From positions 558,001-622,000 of the forward strand of contig NZ_JBKQWY010000001.1 of assembly GCF_047308265.1 (NCBI RefSeq): a stretch of 64,000 bases of DNA, in the 5' to 3' direction. The stretch comes from Maricaulis sp047308265. Lineage in GTDB: Bacteria > Pseudomonadota > Alphaproteobacteria > Caulobacterales > Maricaulaceae. The stretch's first letter is position 1. Every line of letters starts with the position of its first letter. This document shows positions 8,054 through 15,279 of the stretch, piece by piece. Below the pieces are notes generated by a model. That model had not been told where the DNA came from, did not search any database, and saw only the letters and a program-made list of their open reading frames with translations. The position numbers and the translations under genes are program-made.

Positions 8054-8989
8054 ATGCGGCGCGTGATCTGGCTGATTGCAATTCTACTGGTCCTGCTGGG
8101 CCTTGTTGTGGGTGGCTGGCTGTTGTCCCGTGGCCCGGCACCTTCGCCCTATGTGGCTGATGCCGTGGTCGACTCGCCCTATTGGAGCGAGCATGACCGA
8201 TTGATCGAGATTGACGGTGTCACGCTTCGGGTTCGTGAGAGCGGACCGGAAAACGCCCAACCCGTTCTTTTGATCCATGGGTTCTCTTACTCCCTGGAAA
8301 GCTGGGACGCCTGGGCGCAGATCCTGGATGACACGTATCGGGTGATCCGCTTCGATCTGCCTGGGCACGGGCTCAGCGGCCCTGACCCAGACAATGCCTA
8401 TGCCGTATCCGATACGGTCGAGGTCTTGGACGGTCTGATCACGGCGCTGGATCTGAACAACACCGTCCTTGTCGGTAATTCCCTGGGCGGGCTTGTGGCC
8501 TGGCGTTACACCGCTGACAATCCAGATCGTGTGGCGCGGCTGGCCCTGCTGGCTCCGGGCGGATATTCCATCAATGGTGTCACAGAGGAGCCGGTCGCTG
8601 TGCCGGTGGCGGTCTCCTTCTATCTGCGGTCTGCCCCCCTGCCCATGGTGCAGGGAGCGACAGCGCGATTGTTTGGCGACGCGTCACGCATGCCAGAGGG
8701 CATGTCCGAGCGGGTTCGCGATTTGATGCTGCCCCAAGCGGACGCGCTGATTGCGCGTCTGGAGCAATTCACCTTGCCTGACCCGGAGGCCGATCTGGCG
8801 CGGATCTCGCGCCCGGTTCTGCTGATTTGGGGGGAGCGGGATGTCATGGTGCCGGTCGATCACGGCGAACGCATGCTGGCCGTTATCCCCGACGCTGAAT
8901 TGATCCGGTTTACTGATCTAGGGCATGTCCCACATGAAGAGGCTCCGGCCGACACGGTGGATGATCTCCTCGTCTTCATGGACGAGTGA
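8054..8989 (+). CDS. Membrane-anchored alpha/beta hydrolase
   Basis: A 311-residue alpha/beta hydrolase with an N-terminal transmembrane anchor (about residues 5-25, VIWLIAILLVLLGLVVGGWL), so the catalytic domain probably faces the periplasm. The HGF oxyanion motif, the nucleophile elbow GNSLGG, the acid in WGERDVM and the His in DLGHVPHEEA form a complete triad. ATG 8054 is preceded by GGAGAGG. An upstream TTG at 8003 lies inside the terminator and is rejected. It may hydrolyse the receptor's ligand in the periplasm. Confidence 0.9.
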   Translation: MRRVIWLIAILLVLLGLVVGGWLLSRGPAPSPYVADAVVDSPYWSEHDRLIEIDGVTLRVRESGPENAQPVLLIHGFSYSLESWDAWAQILDDTYRVIRFDLPGHGLSGPDPDNAYAVSDTVEVLDGLITALDLNNTVLVGNSLGGLVAWRYTADNPDRVARLALLAPGGYSINGVTEEPVAVPVAVSFYLRSAPLPMVQGATARLFGDASRMPEGMSERVRDLMLPQADALIARLEQFTLPDPEADLARISRPVLLIWGERDVMVPVDHGERMLAVIPDAELIRFTDLGHVPHEEAPADTVDDLLVFMDE

Positions 8990-9032
8990 TCACAGCGGAT
9001 ACCCGCGGCAGTCCCTCTCCTGCCGTGTGATG

Positions 9033-9066
9033 ACCCTCTCTCGTCGACCGGGAGAGGGTTGTTTTT
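9033..9066. terminator. Hairpin terminator between convergent genes
   Basis: ACCCTCTC and GAGAGGGT flank a short loop and are followed by TGTTTTTG on the plus strand. It lies between the hydrolase and the BlaI-like gene that run toward each other. Confidence 0.75.
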
Positions 9067-9073
9067 GAGAGGG

Positions 9074-9535
9074 TTATGAGCGTGTTTTGGGGGTCGCCCG
9101 GGTGTTGGGGCCCGACTGGGCTTTGGCGGAGGACTGGGCCCTGGCGGTCGACTCGGCTTGGCGACGGGCTTTTTCCGCGCGTTCGGCCTTGAGATCGGCG
9201 AGGTCTTGCGGATCTAGGTCGATATCACGGATGACAAAACTGCCCAGCAGGCCGCTTTCCTCGCCCGCCTTGGACAGGAGCTGTCCCAGCGCATGATGGC
9301 GCGCCGTGCGGGCATTCAGGCGCGCGGTGTAGACCGCACCACGACTGCGCTGTTCACGATCAACCCAACCTTTGCGGTCCATATGACGCAGGCAGGCCAG
9401 GATATCGGCATGTGACCAGGCGCGCTCACGCATATCGGCAGCGAGGTCGCTCCGCAGATCGGCGACAGAGGCCTGTCCTCTGGCCCATAACCGCGAGAGG
9501 ATCATGTCTTCGAGTTCCTTGGCCGCATCCGTCAT
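9074..9535 (-). CDS. BlaI/MecI/CopY-like winged-helix regulator
   Basis: A 153-residue protein starting at ATG 9535; codons further upstream look non-coding. Residues 6-80 have the penicillinase-repressor layout: ELEDMILSRLWARGQASVADL, a recognition helix near YS/WSHADILACLRHMDRKGWV, and the beta wing with RGAVYTA. BlaI-type proteins are dimeric repressors, usually inactivated by a BlaR1-like protease, but no BlaR1 gene is adjacent. The C-terminal 40 residues are low-complexity (Ala, Lys, Arg, Ser, Thr). The target is unknown. Confidence 0.75.
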   Translation of the reverse strand: MTDAAKELEDMILSRLWARGQASVADLRSDLAADMRERAWSHADILACLRHMDRKGWVDREQRSRGAVYTARLNARTARHHALGQLLSKAGEESGLLGSFVIRDIDLDPQDLADLKAERAEKARRQAESTARAQSSAKAQSGPNTRATPKTRS

Positions 9536-9744
9536 CAATTTGACCCGTTCTGTTACGCTTTCTTTTACTCTGTGAAACGGTCTGCAAGAGACGCGCCGAT
9601 CAGGAGATAGGCGAGCTGAGCATAGTTTGGCCCGTTCAGATGAAGTAATCAAATATGAGCAGCCTCGTTTTGTCTCGATTGATCTTACGAGGTGTTAGTG
9701 TTTTCGCGATAAGGTGATCCGGTTATTGGGGATAGCCAAGGGTC

Positions 9745-10971
9745 ATGTTCGCTACGCTTTCGCGATTGCAATATCTGTTCGCTGCCGCCGCAATTATTGC
9801 GTTTTCGGCCGCCTTGTCCGTGTTTGCGGGCTGGCGGATCGGGGATGAGCTTGAGGCGTTCTATATCGAGCAGCTGGACGCCCATATCGAGACCCGAGCG
9901 GATCACGAACGGCATTTGTTCGACGAAGCCCAGCGTTATGTGACCCGTTCAGAAACCCTTTTTCTACAGCGGTTGAGCGCGATGGATGACGACAAGGTCG
10001 AGGCCGAGTTTGATCGTTTCTTCCCGCTCCGGGAGGACGGGACCCGCCGCAGCGTGGATGCTCTGTTTGACGGTTTAAGTCTGGGCAGCGGCGATGCGGT
10101 CCGCGGTCTGGCGGCCTTTATGGGCAATGGCGCCGACATGGATGTGGATCGCAAGCGCCAGTTCCTGACGGCCTTCCACGTCGTACGATCGGTGGGCGAG
10201 GCCTATCAGGGTCGGTTCGACAGTCTCTACTTCTTCAATCGTGATCGTCAGGTGGTGATTTTCGATCCGAACCGCGATGATGAGCTGATGTTCTATCGCC
10301 ACGACGCGCCGGCCGATTTCGATCTTCGTGGGGATGATGATGCGCGTCTGTTTTCGTCCGAAACCAATCCGGACGGGCGGATGCTGTGTTCGCCCCTGTC
10401 GCGCTACCTGTCCGATGATGTGGAGGGCGCCGGGGATCGGGCCATGACATCCTGCCGGGTGCCCGTTCACGTCGATGGCGAGCTGGTGGGCGGATTTGGC
10501 ACATCGATCCGGATGGACGGCCATTTCCGGCACTCTATGGCGGATACGCTGCCGCATGGCGTCAATCTGGTGATGGACCTGCACGGCGATGTGCTTGTTC
10601 GTGGAAGAAGCCGCACCTCAACAGACACAAACCTGCCTGGAGATACGCTGTCCACGCTTCTGGCCAGCCGTAGGGGTAATGAGGGTGTGATCGCCGTGCC
10701 GGGTCATGATCTGTTGATGGGCTATGTCTTTATCACGGGGCCGGACTGGTATTTTGTATCCCTCGTGGACACGCGTCACGTGTCGGGCCATGCCACCAGC
10801 ATTGCCTGTCTGATCTTCCTAATGTCGACGCTTGTCGGCCTGATTTTCCTTCTGACCCCGCCGGTCGTGCGCTGGATTCGCGAACACGGCGAACACCTTG
10901 CCGAGCTCGACGGTCCCGACCGCCCGCACGCGCCGTCCGCATCCCGTCCGGTGGAACGCCCGACACGGTAA
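9745..10971 (+). CDS. Two-TM extracytoplasmic sensor-like protein without output domain
   Basis: A 408-residue protein. A TM helix at about residues 8-29 is followed by a ~310-residue periplasmic domain and a second TM at about 348-372 (CLIFLMSTLVGLIFLL). Only ~35 cytoplasmic residues follow, and they are Pro/Arg-rich. The periplasmic part (YFFNRDRQVVIFDPNRD, then VPVHVDGELVGGFGTSIRM and GPDWYFVSLVD) has the alternating pattern of double-Cache ligand-binding domains of chemoreceptors and kinases. There is no HAMP, kinase or GGDEF. ATG 9745 is 26 bp past a GATAAGGTGAT stretch. The Cache assignment is by pattern only. Confidence 0.6.
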   Translation: MFATLSRLQYLFAAAAIIAFSAALSVFAGWRIGDELEAFYIEQLDAHIETRADHERHLFDEAQRYVTRSETLFLQRLSAMDDDKVEAEFDRFFPLREDGTRRSVDALFDGLSLGSGDAVRGLAAFMGNGADMDVDRKRQFLTAFHVVRSVGEAYQGRFDSLYFFNRDRQVVIFDPNRDDELMFYRHDAPADFDLRGDDDARLFSSETNPDGRMLCSPLSRYLSDDVEGAGDRAMTSCRVPVHVDGELVGGFGTSIRMDGHFRHSMADTLPHGVNLVMDLHGDVLVRGRSRTSTDTNLPGDTLSTLLASRRGNEGVIAVPGHDLLMGYVFITGPDWYFVSLVDTRHVSGHATSIACLIFLMSTLVGLIFLLTPPVVRWIREHGEHLAELDGPDRPHAPSASRPVERPTR

Positions 10972-11038
10972 TCTGCGCTGGCTTTCCGGTCCGTTTGGCC
11001 GTAACAGGGCCGCGCTGACCTTTGCCAGGATTATTGAA

Positions 11039-12868
11039 ATGAGCGCTTCCACTGCCCGCCTTCGCAATATTGCTATTGTCGCCCACGTCGACCATGGCAA
11101 GACAACCCTTGTGGATCAGCTGCTTAAGCAGTCCGGCACGCTGGGAGACCGGTTCGAGGCGCCCGAGCGGGTGATGGACTCCAACGACATCGAAAAAGAG
11201 CGCGGCATTACAATTCTCGCCAAAAACACGGCCGTGCGCTGGAATGACTGGCGGATCAATATTGTCGATACCCCGGGCCACGCCGATTTCGGGGGCGAGG
11301 TGGAGCGCGTCCTGTCGATGGTCGACGGTGTATTGCTGCTCGTCGATGCGGTCGATGGCCCGATGCCCCAAACGTCATTCGTGACCCGTAAAGCGCTCGA
11401 ACGGGGCCTGAAACCGATTGTGGTGATCAATAAGGCGGATCGTCCCAGCGCCCGCCCGGACTGGGTGGTCGACCAGACGTTCGACCTGTTCGACCGTCTC
11501 GGCGCAAACGAAGAACAGCTCGACTTTCCAGTGGTTTATGCCTCCGCCTTGCAGGGTTGGGCGTCGAATGAAGCCGGTGAGGTGGGTGAGGATCTCGAAC
11601 CCCTGTTCGAGGCGATCACGAAATACACGCCCGAGCCGGATGTCGATGTGGATGGACCGCTCCAGATCCAGGTCTCGGCTCTGGATTATTCCAGCTATAC
11701 CGGTGTTATCGGCATTGGCCGTGTCGCCCGCGGCCAGATCACGCCCAACCAGGCCGTCACTGTGGCCAAGGCGGATGGCACGACCAAGAATGGCCGTGTT
11801 CTGCAGATTTTCGGCTTCCACGGTCTTGAGCGTGTCGAGGTTAATGAGGCCCAGGCTGGCGATATCATCACCTTCACCGGTATTGAGGATCTCAAAATCT
11901 CCGACACCGTGTGTGATCCCGCCACGGTCGAGGGCCTGCCGCTCTTGAGCGTGGATGAGCCCACCCTCTCCATGACATTCCAGGTGAATGACAGCCCGTT
12001 TGCCGGCCGCGAGGGCAAGTTTGTCACCAGCCGCAATATCAAGGACCGCCTCGATCGCGAGCTGATCCACAATGTGGCGCTCAAGGTCGAGCAGCAGGAT
12101 GATCCCGACAAGTTCACCGTGTCCGGACGCGGCGAACTTCACCTCTCCATCCTGATCGAGAACATGCGCCGCGAAGGCTATGAGCTTGCCGTGGGCCGTC
12201 CGCGCGTGGTGCTCAAGGAGATCGATGGCGTGCTCAGCGAGCCCTATGAGAGCCTCACCATTGATCTGGAAGAGCAACACCAGGGCGGCGTGATGGAAAA
12301 GCTCGGCCAGCGCAAGGCCGAGATGAAAAACATGGTGCCCGATGGTCATGGCCGTGTGCGCCTCGACTTCATCATCCCCACCCGTGGTCTGATCGGTTTC
12401 CGGTCGGAATTCCTGACCCTCACCTCGGGTACGGGCCTGATGTTCCACACCTTTGACCACTATGCGCCCAAGAGCGACGGCATTATCGGCCAGCGTCACA
12501 ATGGCGCCATGGTGTCGATGGTGGATGGAAAGGTGCTCGGTTTTGCCCTGTTCAACCTGCAGGAGCGCGGCAAGCTCTTCCTGGGTCACGCCGTGGATGT
12601 CTATGAGGGCATGATCATCGGCGTCAACGCCCGCGAGGAAGACATGATCGTCAACCCGACCAAGGGCAAGAAGCTGACCAATATGCGCGCTTCGGGCACG
12701 GATGAGAACATCGTCCTGACCCCGCCGATCAAGGTGACGCTGGAATACGCCCTGGAATTCATCGATGATGACGAGCTGGTCGAGGTGACACCGGAATCGA
12801 TCCGCATCCGCAAAATCTTCCTCAAGGAACACGAGCGCAAGAAAGAAAAGCGCTCTGCCGGCGCTTAA
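11039..12868 (+). CDS. typA: Ribosome-associated GTPase TypA/BipA
   Basis: A 609-residue translational GTPase that binds the ribosome and aids 50S assembly and stress adaptation. Visible motifs are G1 AHVDHGKTT, switch I ERGITILAKN, G3 DTPGHADFGGEVERV and G4 NKADRPSARP. The EF-G-like domains II, III and V follow, with the BipA-specific C-terminal domain (GTDENIVLTPPIKVTLEYALEF region). ATG 11039 begins MSASTARLRNIAIVAHVDHG, as in homologues; upstream in-frame codons overlap the previous gene and are not used. Confidence 0.97.
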   Translation: MSASTARLRNIAIVAHVDHGKTTLVDQLLKQSGTLGDRFEAPERVMDSNDIEKERGITILAKNTAVRWNDWRINIVDTPGHADFGGEVERVLSMVDGVLLLVDAVDGPMPQTSFVTRKALERGLKPIVVINKADRPSARPDWVVDQTFDLFDRLGANEEQLDFPVVYASALQGWASNEAGEVGEDLEPLFEAITKYTPEPDVDVDGPLQIQVSALDYSSYTGVIGIGRVARGQITPNQAVTVAKADGTTKNGRVLQIFGFHGLERVEVNEAQAGDIITFTGIEDLKISDTVCDPATVEGLPLLSVDEPTLSMTFQVNDSPFAGREGKFVTSRNIKDRLDRELIHNVALKVEQQDDPDKFTVSGRGELHLSILIENMRREGYELAVGRPRVVLKEIDGVLSEPYESLTIDLEEQHQGGVMEKLGQRKAEMKNMVPDGHGRVRLDFIIPTRGLIGFRSEFLTLTSGTGLMFHTFDHYAPKSDGIIGQRHNGAMVSMVDGKVLGFALFNLQERGKLFLGHAVDVYEGMIIGVNAREEDMIVNPTKGKKLTNMRASGTDENIVLTPPIKVTLEYALEFIDDDELVEVTPESIRIRKIFLKEHERKKEKRSAGA

Positions 12869-12869
12869 G

Positions 12870-12914
12870 ACCGGGCGAGCCGTGCCCGGTTTGCGAGGCG
12901 GGTTATCCCGCCTC
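12870..12914 (+). terminator. Two consecutive hairpins after typA
   Basis: ACCGGGC/GCCCGGT (12870-12890) is followed by TTTG. A second perfect 8-bp hairpin, GAGGCGGG-TTAT-CCCGCCTC (12895-12914), follows directly. The first is the likelier terminator. Confidence 0.65.
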
Positions 12915-13435
12915 TATCCCTCACCCGATCGGTGGGGATAAGGCGTTCGCCCGACGTCCGGCGCCGGGCAGGCGTCGTAACGCGGACGGGAGCAACGTGT
13001 GTTGAGCGTTCGAAGCCCGTCTGAAACCGCTCTGAAATCTGTCTGGAATCGACTCAAATCGCACCGGATTCGCACCGGTTTCGCATCAAAACACACAGTG
13101 CGAGGGCCGATACACGCTGCGCGGTCTCGGTGCGGGCTTTCGCGACAGCAGATATCCCGCGTACCAGCGGCCCGTATCCCCGGGGACACGTTTTCGAGCG
13201 CTCATCTTGTCCGCATCGGGGTGGGCGCATGTGATGGACGGCGGTTTCAAGTCCTACCGTCCACTCATCGTCGGCCATACGCCTCTCCGCTCCACACCCC
13301 TCCCCTCGACACGTCGCGTTGCGGGCTTTACCCCTTGAGGGTCAAGCGGGCCGGTTACGAGTCCGCGCATCACGGTCTGACATGCGAGGCGAGATGACCA
13401 TCGCGGCGGACCATCAATGAGGGGAGGTCGATCTC
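12915..13435. other. 521-bp region without a recognisable protein gene
   Basis: No reading frame here has coding character. It holds a degenerate ~11-bp periodic repeat with three GANTC sites (13020-13087) and a 7-bp hairpin TGGACGG/CCGTCCA (13235-13263). The hairpin loop resembles a T-loop (GGTTTCAAGTCC), but no tRNA can be folded around it. A promoter and leader for the SDR gene, with ribosome binding site GGGGAGG (13423-13429), must lie at the right end. An unannotated small RNA is possible but not shown. Confidence 0.5.
13020..13087. repeat. Degenerate 11-12 bp tandem array with clustered GANTC sites
   Basis: Six consecutive units of 11, 11, 12, 11, 11 and 12 bp can be laid out: TCTGAAACCGC, TCTGAAATCTG, TCTGGAATCGAC, TCAAATCGCAC, CGGATTCGCAC, CGGTTTCGCATC. 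The spacing is close to one helical turn. GAATC, GACTC and GATTC (13046, 13051, 13067), all matching the CcrM methylation site GANTC, lie within 26 bp. Confidence 0.5.
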
Positions 13436-14224
13436 ATGGATAATCTGTTTTCAATCAAAGGGCGCACGGCGCTGATCACCGGCGGGTCGCGCGGCATTGG
13501 CGAGATGATCGCCGAGGGTTTTGTGAAGGCCGGCGCGAAAGTCTATATCACCGCGCGCAAGGCGCCCGATTGCCTGGCCACGGCCGAGCGCCTGTCGGAA
13601 TATGGCACCTGTATCGCGCTGCCCGGCGATGCGTCGGGGGCGGATGGTGCCAAGACGCTCGCGGCGGAGTATCTCAAACACGAGGACGGGCTGGACATTC
13701 TGGTCAATAATGCCGGTGCGGCCTGGGAAGCGCCGTTTGCGGAATTTCCCGAGGCGGGCTGGGACAAGGTCATGGACCTGAACGTCAAAACGCCCTTCTT
13801 TTTGACACAGGCCCTGTTCGAGGCGTTGAAATCGCGCGGCACGGCCGAAAAACCGTCCAAGGTGATCAATATCGGGTCGATTGACGGGCTCTCGATCAAC
13901 ATGATCCAGGCCTATTCCTATTCGGCGTCCAAGGCGGGCATTCTTCATCTGACCAAGCGCATGGCGCTGGAACTGGCCCAGCACAATATCATCGTCTCGG
14001 CGATCGCGCCGGGGGCTTTCCCATCGAAGATGAACCGTGTCGCGGCCGATCACGCCGATCTGGTCGCCCAGCATGTGCCCTCGGGCCGTGTGGGCGAGGC
14101 GTCGGACATGGCCGGTGCCGCGATCTTCCTGGCCTCCAAGGCCGGGGATTATGTGGTCGGCTCGACCCTGGCGGTCGATGGCGGTGTCACCCATGCGCGC
14201 GGCGGGGGTGGCGGTATCAGCTGA
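13436..14224 (+). CDS. SDR family NAD(P)-dependent oxidoreductase
   Basis: A 262-residue classical short-chain dehydrogenase. The cofactor motif TGGSRGIG is at residues 15-22, NNAG at 91-94, and the catalytic Ser148, Tyr162 and Lys166 (YSASK) are all present. The C-terminal G-rich tail (RGGGGGIS) is unusual and probably flexible. Arg41 after the second strand suggests a preference for NADP(H), an inference. The gene starts at ATG 13436 after GGGGAGG. Downstream and convergent is an HSL-type esterase; the substrate is unknown but may be the alcohol released by it. Confidence 0.92.
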   Translation: MDNLFSIKGRTALITGGSRGIGEMIAEGFVKAGAKVYITARKAPDCLATAERLSEYGTCIALPGDASGADGAKTLAAEYLKHEDGLDILVNNAGAAWEAPFAEFPEAGWDKVMDLNVKTPFFLTQALFEALKSRGTAEKPSKVINIGSIDGLSINMIQAYSYSASKAGILHLTKRMALELAQHNIIVSAIAPGAFPSKMNRVAADHADLVAQHVPSGRVGEASDMAGAAIFLASKAGDYVVGSTLAVDGGVTHARGGGGGIS

Positions 14225-14241
14225 CCTGTCATGTGATCTGG

Positions 14242-14282
14242 AAAAAAACCGCCCGGCCGAAAACCCGATGGACTGGGCGGGT
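14242..14282 (-). terminator. Terminator of the minus-strand esterase gene
   Basis: Read on the minus strand, CCGCCC and GGGCGG pair across a loop of about 20 nt, followed by TTTTTTT (14248-14242). Confidence 0.7.
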
Positions 14283-14295
14283 CCAGAGGATCGGA

Positions 14296-15270
14296 TCAGC
14301 GCAGGCGCTTGCCCAGCAGGTCGAAGGCGGTCTGGCTCTCCTCCATGACCTGGCTGAGGCCCATGAAACCGTGGACGACACCTTCAAAACAATACAGCCG
14401 GGCCTCATTGCCGTGCGCCTGAAGGCGTCGTACCAGATCGGCGCCTTCATCGCGCAGCGGATCATATCCCGCCGTGATCACGGTCGTGGGCGGCAGATCC
14501 GCCAGGCGCGGAGAGAGCAGGGGCGAGACATCCTCCAGATCTGCCTGGGCTGGGTCGGAGAGGTAATTGCCCGCCGCCCAGGCGATATCGGCGCGTGAGA
14601 GGAAATAGGTCCCGTCTCCCAAAAGGGCCCGGGAGGTGTGTTCGCTCTGATCCTCGATGACCAGGACGGGATAGAACAGGGCGAGATGGGACAGGCGCAC
14701 GGTGCGGGCCATGCGCAGGGCCAGTGCGGTGGCCAGCGTGCCGCCCGCACTGTCACCGGCCAGGGCAATCGCGCCACACTCGGGATCCAGGCTGCGTGCC
14801 CGGTCTATGGCCCAGTGCAAGGCGGACAGGCCGGCATTGAGGGCAATCGGATAGCGGTGTTCCGGCGAGAGCGGATAATCGACACTGGCGATGATATGTC
14901 CGGTCGCGGCGCACAGGCGGCGGGCAAAGCCGTCATAGGCGGTCACATTGCCCAGCGTCCAGCCGCCGCCATGGAAGAAGATCATCACTCCATGTGCCGG
15001 GGTTAGCGGTGTGTAACAGCGCAGGCGAGCTGCGATCCCGTCCACGTCCGGTCCGGCATGGTCGCTGATTTCGGCCACCTCAGGGCCCGGCTGATCAACC
15101 GCGAGCATCAGCGTGTCCAGGGCCTGTCGTGCCGCATCAAGCGGTAGATCCCGGATGGGCGGTGCATTGGGATCTGCACTGTCGAGAAAGGCCTTGGCGC
15201 CCCGTGACAGGGATCGCCGGCGTGCGTCTTGCACGCCGACCGGCCGGGTGGTGTAGGGTCTGAACCACAT
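14296..15270 (-). CDS. HSL-family (family IV) alpha/beta hydrolase/esterase
   Basis: A 324-residue hormone-sensitive-lipase-type esterase. The family hallmark HGGGW lies in IFFHGGGWTLG, the nucleophile elbow GDSAGG follows in IALAGDSAGGTLA, the acid is in AGYDPLRDEG and the His in VVHGFMGL. Such enzymes hydrolyse short to medium acyl esters and lactones. No signal peptide is seen, so it is cytoplasmic. It starts nine bases after the stop of the upstream TonB receptor gene on the same strand, so the two form an operon. Confidence 0.93.
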   Translation of the reverse strand: MWFRPYTTRPVGVQDARRRSLSRGAKAFLDSADPNAPPIRDLPLDAARQALDTLMLAVDQPGPEVAEISDHAGPDVDGIAARLRCYTPLTPAHGVMIFFHGGGWTLGNVTAYDGFARRLCAATGHIIASVDYPLSPEHRYPIALNAGLSALHWAIDRARSLDPECGAIALAGDSAGGTLATALALRMARTVRLSHLALFYPVLVIEDQSEHTSRALLGDGTYFLSRADIAWAAGNYLSDPAQADLEDVSPLLSPRLADLPPTTVITAGYDPLRDEGADLVRRLQAHGNEARLYCFEGVVHGFMGLSQVMEESQTAFDLLGKRLR

Positions 15271-15279
15271 GGGACGAGC

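Noticed and set aside
13235..13263. tRNA-like T-loop (GGTTTCAAGTCC) before GTCCACTC
   Set aside because: The T arm does not pair in the required 5-bp form and no 5' acceptor or anticodon arm precedes it; it forms a simple 7-bp hairpin instead.
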